Shown here: positions 1-6,747 of the stretch, piece after piece
Layout of the letters: each line of letters begins with the position of its first letter
Numbering within the stretch: the stretch's first letter is position 1
Origin: Thermoleophilia bacterium
Lineage (GTDB): Bacteria; Actinomycetota; Thermoleophilia; Gaiellales; Gaiellaceae
Assembly: GCA_016844515.1 (NCBI GenBank)
Contig: JAERMP010000016.1
Coordinates: 1-16,614 of the forward strand
Direction of reading: 5' to 3'
DNA length: 16,614 nucleotides
Made by a program: the position numbers and the translations under genes
Notes under the pieces: model-generated
The model's database searches: none
The model's input: the letters and a program-made list of their open reading frames with translations, nothing else
What the model was told of the DNA's origin: nothing

Positions 1-864
1 TGCCGTTCTGCGCGCTGCCGAATGTTCTCTCCGGGATTGGCTGGAGGATGGCCGGCGCTTCGACGTGCGTCTGGTACCAGGCGGATGTCAGCCCATTCAA
101 ACGCGCTCGAGAGTCGACGCGACGGCGTGCAGTCCGTGCGACACCGCTACTCGTCGCGAACGCGGACCACGTAGCCGAGCACCTCGTCAGCGAGTGGGGA
201 GCGCAGCGGGAGCGCATCCGGGTCATACGCATCGGAGTGGAGGTTCCGCGACCCGACACCGACAGGGTGGAGTGGCGGTCTCGACTCGGAATCGGGACAG
301 GCGACTTCGTCGGCAACATGGCCGCGCACTTTCGGAGGTCCAAAGATCACGCGACCCTGCTGCGGGCTTGGCGTCTCGTTGTGGACGAGCTCGCGCGGTT
401 TGATCCTGCTTCTCGCCGGAGATCCCTATCCCATGGGGGACGCTGCGAAGGCGCTCGCTTTCGATCTCGGGCTCGAAGGCGCGGTCCAGTTCGTGGGCGA
501 GGTGCATGACGTTGCCGGCTTCGTGAGAGCAAGCGACGTTGGAATCTTGAGCTCGCATCGCGAGGGATTCCCGACCTCGCTGATCGAGTGCATGGCGGCT
601 GGAATCCCAGTGGCCGGGACGGACATTCCGGGAATCCGTGAGGTCGTCGGTGCGGAGGGTCACGCATTTCTCGCTCCGCCCGGGGACGCCGAGGCGCTGG
701 CCAAGGTGCTTCTACGCCTCGCCCGCGACGACGATCTTCGTGCGACGCTGGGCGCGAGCCTTGGCGAGCGCGCGCGACGCGAGTTCACGATCGAACGGAT
801 GGTCGCTTCCTATGAGCAGGTTCTCACCGAAGCGCTGGCAGGCGGGCGCCGCGCCTCGCGGTAG
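1..864 (+). pseudogene. GT4-family glycosyltransferase, 5'-truncated by window edge and frameshifted
   Basis: This would transfer a sugar from a nucleotide donor onto a growing surface glycan in the cytoplasm. The first part is open from the left edge in the frame of position 3. It includes an ATG at 48 that is probably internal, because coding-like sequence (PNVLSGIGWRMAG) precedes it. It carries typical mid-GT4 features: the VANADHVAEHL segment, IRIGVEVP, and HFRRSKDHATLLRAW. Near 390-402 the family match jumps to another frame (GLILLLAGDPYPMG), which runs to TAG at 862-864. That part holds the donor-site motif SSHREGFPTSLIECMAAGIPV, an E-x7-E element. Adding one base in the GCGCGG run near 393-398 would restore ELARGLILLLAGD, so a one-base deletion is the simplest explanation. 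It may be a real broken gene or an assembly or read error. The gene lies 10 bases before the permease start and probably belonged to the same transcript. Confidence 0.82.
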
Positions 865-867
865 CAT
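862..867 (+). promoter_or_regulatory. Possible leaderless -10 element before the permease gene
   Basis: TAGCAT fits the TANNNT pattern of an actinobacterial -10 element and ends 7 bases before the GTG at 875. That spacing would place transcription start on or next to the start codon. No Shine-Dalgarno site is visible there. The hexamer includes the TAG stop of the upstream gene and I see no convincing -35, so it could be coincidence. It is listed because the same spacing recurs at other GTG starts in the window. Confidence 0.3.
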
Positions 868-874
868 CGGTCCG

Positions 875-1807
875 GTGCCAGGCGGACCAATCGCGCTCGA
901 CGAGCGGGCGGACGACCGTCCTGATGAGGCGTCGGCTCTCGGTGGCGCCGAGACGGCCACCGTAGTGACCGAGAGCTCGATCGGCTCCGTACGCGTAATC
1001 ACGGTCAGCCCGGCGCCGAAGTGGCCACACCTCGACGTCCGTGAGCTCTGGCACTACCGCGAGCTGCTTTGGAGACTCGTGTGGCGGGACATCGCCGTCC
1101 GCTACAAGCAGACGTCGATCGGCATTACGTGGGCGATCCTGCAGCCGTTTCTGACCATGGTCGTCTTCACGCTCGTGTTCGGGAAGTTCGCCAACTTCCC
1201 GTCGAAAGGGGTTCCCTACCCGATCTTCACCTACTCGGCTCTCCTGCCCTGGACGTTCTTCGCCTCCGCGGTCGCACTCTCGAGCGCGAGCGTCGTCGGC
1301 AATCGCGCGCTCATCACCAAGGTGTACTTCCCGCGGGTGCTCATGCCGCTCGCGGGCGTCAGCGTCCCCATCGCGGACTTCGCCGTCGCGTTCATCGTCC
1401 TCGTCGGGATGATGTTCTGGTTCACGATTTGGCCGAGCGTTGCGCTCGTGCTCGCGCCCCTCTTCCTCTTCATGGCGTTCATCGCCGCGCTCGGGGTCGG
1501 CCTCTTCCTCTCCGCGGTGAACGTCCGCTATCGCGACGTTCCCTTCGCGATCCCATTCATGCTTCAGATTTGGCTCTATCTCTCGGGTGTCGTCTACGCG
1601 ATCAGCTCGCTCCCCGAACGCTGGCAGTGGGTGCTCGCGCTGAATCCGATGACGGCGGTGATCAGCGGCTTCCAGTGGGGGATCATCGGGACACAAGCCC
1701 CCGATTTCGGCAAGACGATGGTCAGCGTCGCAGCAACCGTCGTCATGTTCGTCGTCGGCCTGTGGTATTTCCGTCGCTCGGAGCCGCGCTTCGCGGACAC
1801 GATCTGA
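875..1807 (+). CDS. wzm: ABC-2 type polysaccharide export permease (Wzm/TagG-like)
   Basis: This is the membrane half of an ABC exporter that moves a lipid-linked polysaccharide across the cytoplasmic membrane. From the GTG at 875 it is 310 residues. A cytoplasmic N-terminal stretch leads into the family's amphipathic entry segment (WRDIAVRYKQTSIGITWAI, about residues 70-88). Hydrophobic spans follow at about 84-104, 120-141, 161-185, 188-214, 226-245 and 282-299, giving the usual six-helix layout. The NVRYRD motif at 216-221 is typical of Wzm/TagG/RfbA permeases. The reading frame is open further upstream, but that part overlaps the preceding glycosyltransferase, so GTG 875 is preferred; GTG 965 would shorten the N-terminus by 30 residues. 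The stop overlaps the ATPase start by one base (TGATG), so the two halves are translated together. I infer a surface glycan as substrate from its neighbours. Confidence 0.93.
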   Translation: MPGGPIALDERADDRPDEASALGGAETATVVTESSIGSVRVITVSPAPKWPHLDVRELWHYRELLWRLVWRDIAVRYKQTSIGITWAILQPFLTMVVFTLVFGKFANFPSKGVPYPIFTYSALLPWTFFASAVALSSASVVGNRALITKVYFPRVLMPLAGVSVPIADFAVAFIVLVGMMFWFTIWPSVALVLAPLFLFMAFIAALGVGLFLSAVNVRYRDVPFAIPFMLQIWLYLSGVVYAISSLPERWQWVLALNPMTAVISGFQWGIIGTQAPDFGKTMVSVAATVVMFVVGLWYFRRSEPRFADTI

Positions 1808-3069
1808 TGCCGATCGCGATCAGCGTCGAAGGGCTCTCGAAGCGGTATCGCATCGGCGAGCTCCACAGCACCTACGGAACGTTGCGCGATTCGTTGGCTG
1901 ACGCGGTGCGGCGTGTCGCGCATCGCGACCGCAGTCCGAGCGGCTTCGAGGAGATCTGGGCGCTTCACGACGTCTCGTTCGAGGTCGACGAGGGAGAGGT
2001 GCTCGGTCTGATCGGGCGAAACGGCGCAGGCAAGTCGACCCTGCTGAGGATCTTGACCAGGATTACCACGCCGACCGACGGGCGCGCAACGATTCGCGGC
2101 CGGGTCGGGAGCCTGCTCGAGGTCGGAACCGGCTTCCATCCCGAGCTCACCGGGCGCGAGAACGTCTTTCTGAACGGCGCAGTCCTCGGGATGAAGAACC
2201 GGGAGATCGTCAGCAAGTTCTCCGAGATCGTCGAGTTCGCTGGTGTCGAGCAGTTCATCGACACGCCCGTCAAGCGGTATTCGAGCGGCATGTCCGTCCG
2301 ATTGGCGTTCGCCGTCGCGGCACACCTCGAGCCAGAGATCCTGCTCGTCGACGAAGTGCTCGCGGTCGGCGATGCGGAGTTCCAGCGACGATGCCTCGGG
2401 AGAATGGACGATCTGAGCCAGACTGGTCGTACCGTTCTGTTCGTCTCGCACAACATGCAGGCGGTATCGCAACTCTGCGAACGCACGATCTGGCTCGAGA
2501 AGGGAAGCATCGTTCGAGATGGACCGAGCCCCGACGTTGTCGCCGACTACCTCCAGGCCGGCATGGGTGCAGGGTCTCACCGCACTTGGTCGGATCCGGC
2601 GCAGGCTCCGGGCGACGACCTCGCGCGACTGCGGTCGGTCCGCGTGGTGCAGGACGGGAGCGATACCGGCGCGGTTGACGTTCGACATGCTGTCGCGATC
2701 GAGATCGGCTTCACGGTCCTTAGGCTGGGCGAGCCAGTCCTCCCCAAGATCAAGGTGTACGACGCGCGTGGGGAAGTGGCGTTCAACGCGATGGACACGA
2801 GCCCACGCTGGAGGGAGCCTGCAGTGCCGGGTGATTACACCACCACTGGGTGGATTCCGGGGAACCTCCTGAACGAGGGCATGACGAGTGTGGACGTCTC
2901 GATCTGCTCAATCGGGGCCCCGAAGTTGCGGCCGCACGCGACCGCTCGGCTCGCGCTCTCGTTCCACGTCCAAGATCCAGGCGAGGGCGACTCTGCTCGC
3001 GGTACCTTCACGGGGCAGTGGCAGGGGGTTGTACGCCCGCTCCTGGAGTGGACGACCGAGCAACTCTGA
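1807..3069 (+). CDS. wzt: ABC transporter ATPase with C-terminal glycan-binding-type domain (Wzt-like)
   Basis: This 420-residue protein is the energy-coupling half of the polysaccharide exporter and acts on the cytoplasmic face of the membrane. The nucleotide-binding domain (about 1-245) has Walker A GRNGAGKST at 70-78, signature YSSGM at 158-162, Walker B ILLVDE at 178-183 and the switch histidine in SHN at 215. TGFHPELTGRENVFLNG is the stretch typical of polysaccharide-export ATPases. Beyond about residue 255 is an extra domain of roughly 165 residues, predicted mainly beta, in the position of the Wzt C-terminal domain. In Wzt proteins of ATP-dependent O-antigen export that domain binds the finished chain before export. 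A plain TagH- or RfbB-type ATPase would end near residue 250. The gene starts at ATG 1807, overlapping the permease stop. It converges on the sulfotransferase at 3089 with a 19-base gap and no clear hairpin terminator. Confidence 0.94.
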   Translation: MPIAISVEGLSKRYRIGELHSTYGTLRDSLADAVRRVAHRDRSPSGFEEIWALHDVSFEVDEGEVLGLIGRNGAGKSTLLRILTRITTPTDGRATIRGRVGSLLEVGTGFHPELTGRENVFLNGAVLGMKNREIVSKFSEIVEFAGVEQFIDTPVKRYSSGMSVRLAFAVAAHLEPEILLVDEVLAVGDAEFQRRCLGRMDDLSQTGRTVLFVSHNMQAVSQLCERTIWLEKGSIVRDGPSPDVVADYLQAGMGAGSHRTWSDPAQAPGDDLARLRSVRVVQDGSDTGAVDVRHAVAIEIGFTVLRLGEPVLPKIKVYDARGEVAFNAMDTSPRWREPAVPGDYTTTGWIPGNLLNEGMTSVDVSICSIGAPKLRPHATARLALSFHVQDPGEGDSARGTFTGQWQGVVRPLLEWTTEQL

Positions 3070-3088
3070 CTGCCGTCGCGCGGTGCTT

Positions 3089-4003
3089 CTAGCGGCGAGA
3101 CCCTGTCGTCGTCAGCGCCCCCGGGCGTGTCCACTCGAATTCACGCCTGAGCAGCTTCTCGAGCTGGCGGTTGTGTGGCTCGAACGTGCGCGCGAGGCGC
3201 TCTCTCGTCTCGGCGGACATCGAGTCGTACGTCCCGGTCGACCAGAGTGGATACTCCTCGGCTTGCCACTCGGGCACGCCGAGGAACGCGGAGATGCGGG
3301 CCATCACGACGGTCGGGTCGTCGAGCAGCTCCGCGGTGGTCAGTACGAGCAGCTGCTCGCGCGGGAAGAAGCGCAGCCACCGCTCGATCTGCTCCGCGTA
3401 GCGGCCTCGCGCGACGTACGAGCGGCGGAGCCTGGTCGGCGAGAAGTAGGCAGGGTCCTCGCGCATGCGCTCGAGCTCGCGCGGCAGCTCGGTCTCCTCC
3501 AGCGCGAGCACGTCCTCGAACGGGAGCGTCTCGCCGAGCTTACGCACCTGCATGTGGTATTGGGAGTAGGCGCGGTCGACCGGATCACGGAGAACGGCGA
3601 CGAGCTTCAGACGCGCGTCGAACATCTGGACGCGCTCGGGGACCCGCGGATAGAACAAGTACTCGGGCGTAGCCTCGCCGACCGCCGGCCGGACGCCGGC
3701 GGAGCGATGAAGCCGGAGCGTGCGAGTCCGCCATGGGAACTGAGCCAGGTACCACGGCTCGCCCCGGTCGTAGCCGACGTCGAAGAAGTGGATCTCCTTC
3801 GGGGTTGGGCAGAGGATCGCCGGATGCTGGACGAGGTACCGTTGGAGCGAGGTCGTCCCCGACTTCTGCGCGCCGATGACGAGGAACGTCGGCCGCGCTC
3901 GGGCGGGAGCCGTCAGCCAGCGGGCAGCAGGGCGAAGCGGGCCGAGTCTCAGCTCGCTCTCCCTGCTCGGGCCGCAGGATCCCTGGCCGTACGGTGCGTC
4001 CAC
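3089..4003 (-). CDS. PAPS-dependent sulfotransferase, copy 1 (last gene of the minus-strand unit)
   Basis: This protein is predicted to transfer sulfate from PAPS to a carbohydrate or similar hydroxyl or amino group, probably in the cytoplasm. It is 304 residues from a GTG at 4003. The 5'-phosphosulfate loop is GAQKSGTTSL (44-53), with the catalytic lysine region KSGTT. The 3'-phosphate site is VLRDPVDRAYSQY, with Arg139 and Ser147. These match the Sulfotransfer_1 family of heparan-type sulfotransferases. The C-terminus carries the FEPHNRQLEKLL block shared by all three paralogs here. The start is uncertain: GTG 4003 is the only upstream start found, lacks a clear ribosome-binding site and gives a 55-base overlap with the end of copy 2. 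No in-frame ATG or GTG lies between it and the conserved domain. The acceptor cannot be read from sequence; a surface glycan is inferred from neighbours. Confidence 0.9.
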   Translation of the reverse strand: MDAPYGQGSCGPSRESELRLGPLRPAARWLTAPARARPTFLVIGAQKSGTTSLQRYLVQHPAILCPTPKEIHFFDVGYDRGEPWYLAQFPWRTRTLRLHRSAGVRPAVGEATPEYLFYPRVPERVQMFDARLKLVAVLRDPVDRAYSQYHMQVRKLGETLPFEDVLALEETELPRELERMREDPAYFSPTRLRRSYVARGRYAEQIERWLRFFPREQLLVLTTAELLDDPTVVMARISAFLGVPEWQAEEYPLWSTGTYDSMSAETRERLARTFEPHNRQLEKLLRREFEWTRPGALTTTGSRR

Positions 4004-4842
4004 GGGAGCTCGCGACCGAGAAGCTCCTCGAGCCGCCGGTTGTGCGGCTCGAAGACACTCTCGAGTCGCTTCCGCGTTGCGGCTTCCATCGGCGCGTAGT
4101 CCCGGACGCCGCGCAGTGGATAGCTGTCGGCTCGGTGTTCCGGAATGCCGAGGAACCGAGCGACACGGGACATGACCTCACTGGGATCTTCGAGCAACTC
4201 CTCGCTCGTCAAGACGAGCAGCTGCGCGCGCGGGAAGAACTGGAGCCAGAGCTCGATCTGCTCCGCGTAACGACCTCGCGCCACATACGAGCGTCGCAGG
4301 CCCGTGGGCGAGACATACGTCGGGTCGTCACGGATCCTGTCGAGCTCCAACGCAAGGTCGGACTCCTCCAACGAGAGCACGGCGTCGAAGGAGAGCGTCT
4401 CGTTCCGCTTTCGTACCTGCATCTGATACTGCGAGTACGCACGCTCGACCGGGTCGCGCAGTACCGCGACCAGCTTCATCTGGGGATCGAACGCATGAAC
4501 GCGCTCGGCGGCGCGAGGATGAAAGAGATACGCAGGTGTCGCCTCACCGATCGCGGGTCGAACGCCGAGACGACGGCGCTCAGCGAGGGCCGACGTCCTC
4601 CACGGGAAGTGCGCCAGATACCACCACTCGCCCCGGTGGTACGCATCGTTGAAGAAGTGCAACTCCTTGGGGTTCGCGCACAGAACTGCGGGGTGGCCGC
4701 TGAGATACCGGCGTAGAGAGGTCGTCCCCGACTTCTGCGCACCGATGACGAGGAACGTCGGGCGCGCGCGCGCCCACGGGGTGAGTCGCCACACCGCGGT
4801 GCGTGCCCGGGCCCTAGCGAGCATCAACCCGGCCGCCCTCAT
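3949..4842 (-). CDS. PAPS-dependent sulfotransferase, copy 2 (middle copy, mosaic-looking)
   Basis: This is the second of three tandem sulfotransferases, 297 residues from ATG 4842; another ATG at 4824 is possible. The frame stays open to a GTG at 4983, but that extension lies wholly over the end of copy 3 and is Arg-rich and unlike the family, so I exclude it. The PAPS loop GAQKSGTTSL is at 34-43, and the 3'-phosphate motif VLRDPVERAYSQY has Arg129 and Ser137. The N-terminal half follows copy 1 closely (RARPTFLVIGAQKSGTTSL is identical). After RYAEQIE the protein follows copy 3 (LWLQFFPR, LLVLTSEELL, SYPLRG), as if recombined between neighbours. From ATG 4842 it overlaps copy 3 by 29 bases, so coupled translation is likely. 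The three copies may sulfate different positions or sugars, which sequence alone cannot show. Confidence 0.91.
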   Translation of the reverse strand: MRAAGLMLARARARTAVWRLTPWARARPTFLVIGAQKSGTTSLRRYLSGHPAVLCANPKELHFFNDAYHRGEWWYLAHFPWRTSALAERRRLGVRPAIGEATPAYLFHPRAAERVHAFDPQMKLVAVLRDPVERAYSQYQMQVRKRNETLSFDAVLSLEESDLALELDRIRDDPTYVSPTGLRRSYVARGRYAEQIELWLQFFPRAQLLVLTSEELLEDPSEVMSRVARFLGIPEHRADSYPLRGVRDYAPMEAATRKRLESVFEPHNRRLEELLGRELPWTHRTARDPAARAGRAS

Positions 4843-5773
4843 CGAGCGGCGCTGCGCCTGCGGCAGGCCGCGTCCAACCCAGTTCGCGCCCGAGGAGCGC
4901 CTCGAGCGCGCGGTTGTGCGGCTCGAAGGTACGCGCCAGCCGCTCCCGAGCCTCGGTCGAGATCGGCGGATACGGCCTGGCACCGCGCAACGGGTACGTC
5001 TCGGCCCGCCACTCGGGGATGCCGAGAAAGGATGCGATTCGGGACATGACCTGAGCCGGATCCGCGAGCAACTCCTCGCTTGTCAGGACGAGCAGCTGCG
5101 TGCGCGGGAAGAACTGGAGCCAGAGCTCGAGTTGCTCGGCGTAGCGGCCACGTGCGACGTACGTGCGCGCCAGACCGTTGGGCGACACGTACTCGGGGTC
5201 GTTCCTGATCCGTTCGAGCTCGGAAGGGATCTCCAGCTCCTCCCGTGCGAGCGCATCTTCGAACGAGCACGACTCGCGTCCCCAGCGAAGCTCCATCTGA
5301 AAGTGCGAGTAGGCGCGGTCAACCGGATCGCGTATTACTGCGATCAGGTTCATCCGCGGGTCGAAGGCGTGCACACGCTCGGGGACGCGAGGGTGAAAGA
5401 GGTACGCAGCCGTCGCCTCGCCGACTGCGGGTGTTACGTCAAGCCTGCGGCGAATCGTCCGAGCGTTCGTGACCAGCGGAAACTGCGCTCTATACCACGA
5501 CTCCCCCCGATCGTAGAGCTTGTTGAAGTACTGGACTTCCTTCATGGAGGCGCTGAGCACCGCCGGGTGCTCCGAGAGGTACGAGTGGAGGGAGGTCGTT
5601 CCCGCCTTTTGCGCACCGAGAATCAGGAAGTTCGGTCGAAGGCGCCACCGCGAGGTCGCTCGGCGGGTGGTTCGGCTCGCTCGCTCCCTCGCCTTCATTC
5701 GACGATAGGCGAGCCCTCGTCGAGCCCGCTCGACGAATCCGATCGCCGGCTGGTCGGCCATCGGCGGCAGCAT
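4814..5773 (-). CDS. PAPS-dependent sulfotransferase, copy 3 (first sulfotransferase in the unit)
   Basis: This is the most diverged of the three paralogs, 319 residues from ATG 5773, with a second ATG at 5761 equally possible. The PAPS loop is GAQKAGTTSL (53-62), with Ala in place of the Ser seen in the other two copies. The 3'-phosphate site is VIRDPVDRAYSHF, with Arg148 and Ser156. The basic N-terminus (ARRGLAYRRMKARERASRTTRR) is longer than in the siblings and could sit near the membrane, though no membrane helix is seen. The family C-terminal block FEPHNRALEALLGREL is present. The gene begins 14 bases after the stop of the oxygenase gene, so both are probably on one transcript. The acceptor is unknown; the Sulfotransfer_1 assignment itself is firm. 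Confidence 0.91.
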   Translation of the reverse strand: MLPPMADQPAIGFVERARRGLAYRRMKARERASRTTRRATSRWRLRPNFLILGAQKAGTTSLHSYLSEHPAVLSASMKEVQYFNKLYDRGESWYRAQFPLVTNARTIRRRLDVTPAVGEATAAYLFHPRVPERVHAFDPRMNLIAVIRDPVDRAYSHFQMELRWGRESCSFEDALAREELEIPSELERIRNDPEYVSPNGLARTYVARGRYAEQLELWLQFFPRTQLLVLTSEELLADPAQVMSRIASFLGIPEWRAETYPLRGARPYPPISTEARERLARTFEPHNRALEALLGRELGWTRPAAGAAPLDEGGRVDAR

Positions 5774-5787
5774 ACGCAGGGTTCCGC

Positions 5788-6726
5788 TTATGTGAGGGCG
5801 AAGCGAGTGGCCGCGTCGAGCTCGTCGAGTGAGCCCGCGAAGCTGTAGCTCTTTTCCGTCAGGGCCGCGAGCGATGCAGGTGACGAGTACGTGGCCGTTG
5901 CGAGCACACGCGCCCTCGTCGTTGCAAAGCCCCCGCGGTGGAAGCCGGATGTGTTGCAGAAGAGAAGTGTTCCTTTCGCGCCGGTGAACGTCCTGAACGC
6001 TTCGCAGGGGAGGCGCTGCTCGAGCTCGTTCTCCGGGGGATAGTTATCCCCGAGAGGACGCCAAGGCCACGCGTCTTGGTAGCGGTCGCCCGGTGCGCTC
6101 CCTGCGACGTACTGGAACGGTCCGGTGCCATCGTCGACGTCCACGAGGTAGAGGAACGCCTTCAGCAGGTGCTTGTCGTTGAAGTCCCGGTGCCACTTCT
6201 GCGACGCGACCCGCGCGGCCTCCTCCGGCTGCGGCACCGAGTACCACAGGTCCACGTACTCGAGCTTCGACCACAGGCCGAGGTATGTGTTGGCGAGGTC
6301 GAGCATTCGGTGGGACGCACACGCACGGAACCACGGATCACCGAGGCCGACCTCGACGCCGTAGCTATGCCTCCTCACCACGAACTCCTTGCCGGCCCGA
6401 ACACGGAGCCCTTCGCGGTCGCCGGCGAGAGCGGCTTCCGTGTCCGCCGCGAACCGGCTGCTCTGCGCCTCGATCTCACGCCAGGCGTCGCTTTCGGAGA
6501 ACAGCTCCGCGAAGGTCAGCAGCGAGTAGCCATCGGCCTCGAGCTCGGAGACGATTCGCCGTTGAACCCCGTCGAGCTCGGGTCGTGCGCCGCTGAAACG
6601 CCGGCGACTCCGACGGTTCGAGAGCACGCGGTCGTGCAACGTGTACGTCGCTCGCACGCCACGCTTCTCGAGCGCCGTCGCGACGTGGTTGACCCGAGCC
6701 GCGAATCGTGTCTTCGTCCGGTGCAC
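5788..6726 (-). CDS. Phytanoyl-CoA dioxygenase-like Fe(II)/2-oxoglutarate oxygenase
   Basis: This predicted non-haem iron oxygenase of 312 residues starts at GTG 6726. The metal site is readable: the HxD pair WHRDF (His179, Asp181) and the distal histidine in TSGFHRGG (His263). An arginine follows 8-10 residues later (Arg271 or Arg273), suited to bind 2-oxoglutarate. The stretch AFLYLVDVDDGTGPFQYVAGS is typical of PhyH-family proteins, which couple decarboxylation of 2-oxoglutarate to hydroxylation of small molecules, lipids or sugars. It heads the minus-strand unit with three sulfotransferases, so I infer that it modifies the same product or makes a hydroxyl for sulfation. The true substrate cannot be told. 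An AAGGA lies just before the GTG, so it may be translated either with this weak site or from a nearly leaderless transcript. It diverges from the glycosyltransferase at 6748 across a 21-base gap. Confidence 0.88.
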   Translation of the reverse strand: MHRTKTRFAARVNHVATALEKRGVRATYTLHDRVLSNRRSRRRFSGARPELDGVQRRIVSELEADGYSLLTFAELFSESDAWREIEAQSSRFAADTEAALAGDREGLRVRAGKEFVVRRHSYGVEVGLGDPWFRACASHRMLDLANTYLGLWSKLEYVDLWYSVPQPEEAARVASQKWHRDFNDKHLLKAFLYLVDVDDGTGPFQYVAGSAPGDRYQDAWPWRPLGDNYPPENELEQRLPCEAFRTFTGAKGTLLFCNTSGFHRGGFATTRARVLATATYSSPASLAALTEKSYSFAGSLDELDAATRFALT

Positions 6727-6734
6727 CGCATCCT

Positions 6735-6741
6735 TACGCTA
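6735..6741. promoter_or_regulatory. Shared bidirectional -10 core TACGCTA between divergent genes
   Basis: The 21-base gap between the oxygenase (minus) and the glycosyltransferase (plus) contains TACGCTA. Read on the plus strand, TACGCT (6735-6740) fits TANNNT and ends 7 bases before GTG 6748. Read on the minus strand, TAGCGT (6741-6736) also fits and ends 9 bases before GTG 6726. Because TANNNTA is symmetric, one core can serve both directions. No good -35 is seen on either side, and any such element would lie inside the opposite coding region. The role is inferred from position and from an equivalent arrangement at 15652. Confidence 0.42.
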
Positions 6742-6747
6742 CCCCAC

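Noticed and set aside
824..1696. Minus-strand open frame of 290 codons opposite the permease
   Set aside because: The translation is almost purely charged (Glu, Arg, Asp, His), which is typical for the antisense of a hydrophobic membrane-protein gene.
1594..2688. Minus-strand open frame of 364 codons opposite the ABC ATPase
   Set aside because: The plus strand has Walker A, signature, Walker B and H-loop in order; the antisense product has none and is compositionally biased.
3070..3088. Possible bidirectional terminator between the ATPase and the convergent sulfotransferase
   Set aside because: The 19-base gap and its flanks form at best a very short GC stem with no T-run, so I cannot support a terminator.
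2888..4099. Long plus-strand open frame of about 400 codons opposite the first sulfotransferase
   Set aside because: It lacks recognisable motifs and is low-complexity Arg/Glu/Leu sequence. It lies opposite a gene with clear PAPS-binding motifs; high GC leaves the antisense frame open.
4843..4983. N-terminal extension of the middle sulfotransferase back to a GTG at 4983
   Set aside because: The 47 extra residues are Arg/Ser-rich, unlike the paralogs, and lie entirely over the conserved C-terminus of the neighbouring sulfotransferase.
4649..5848. Plus-strand open frame of about 400 codons opposite the third sulfotransferase
   Set aside because: Same antisense effect; no family features, and the minus strand encodes the conserved protein.
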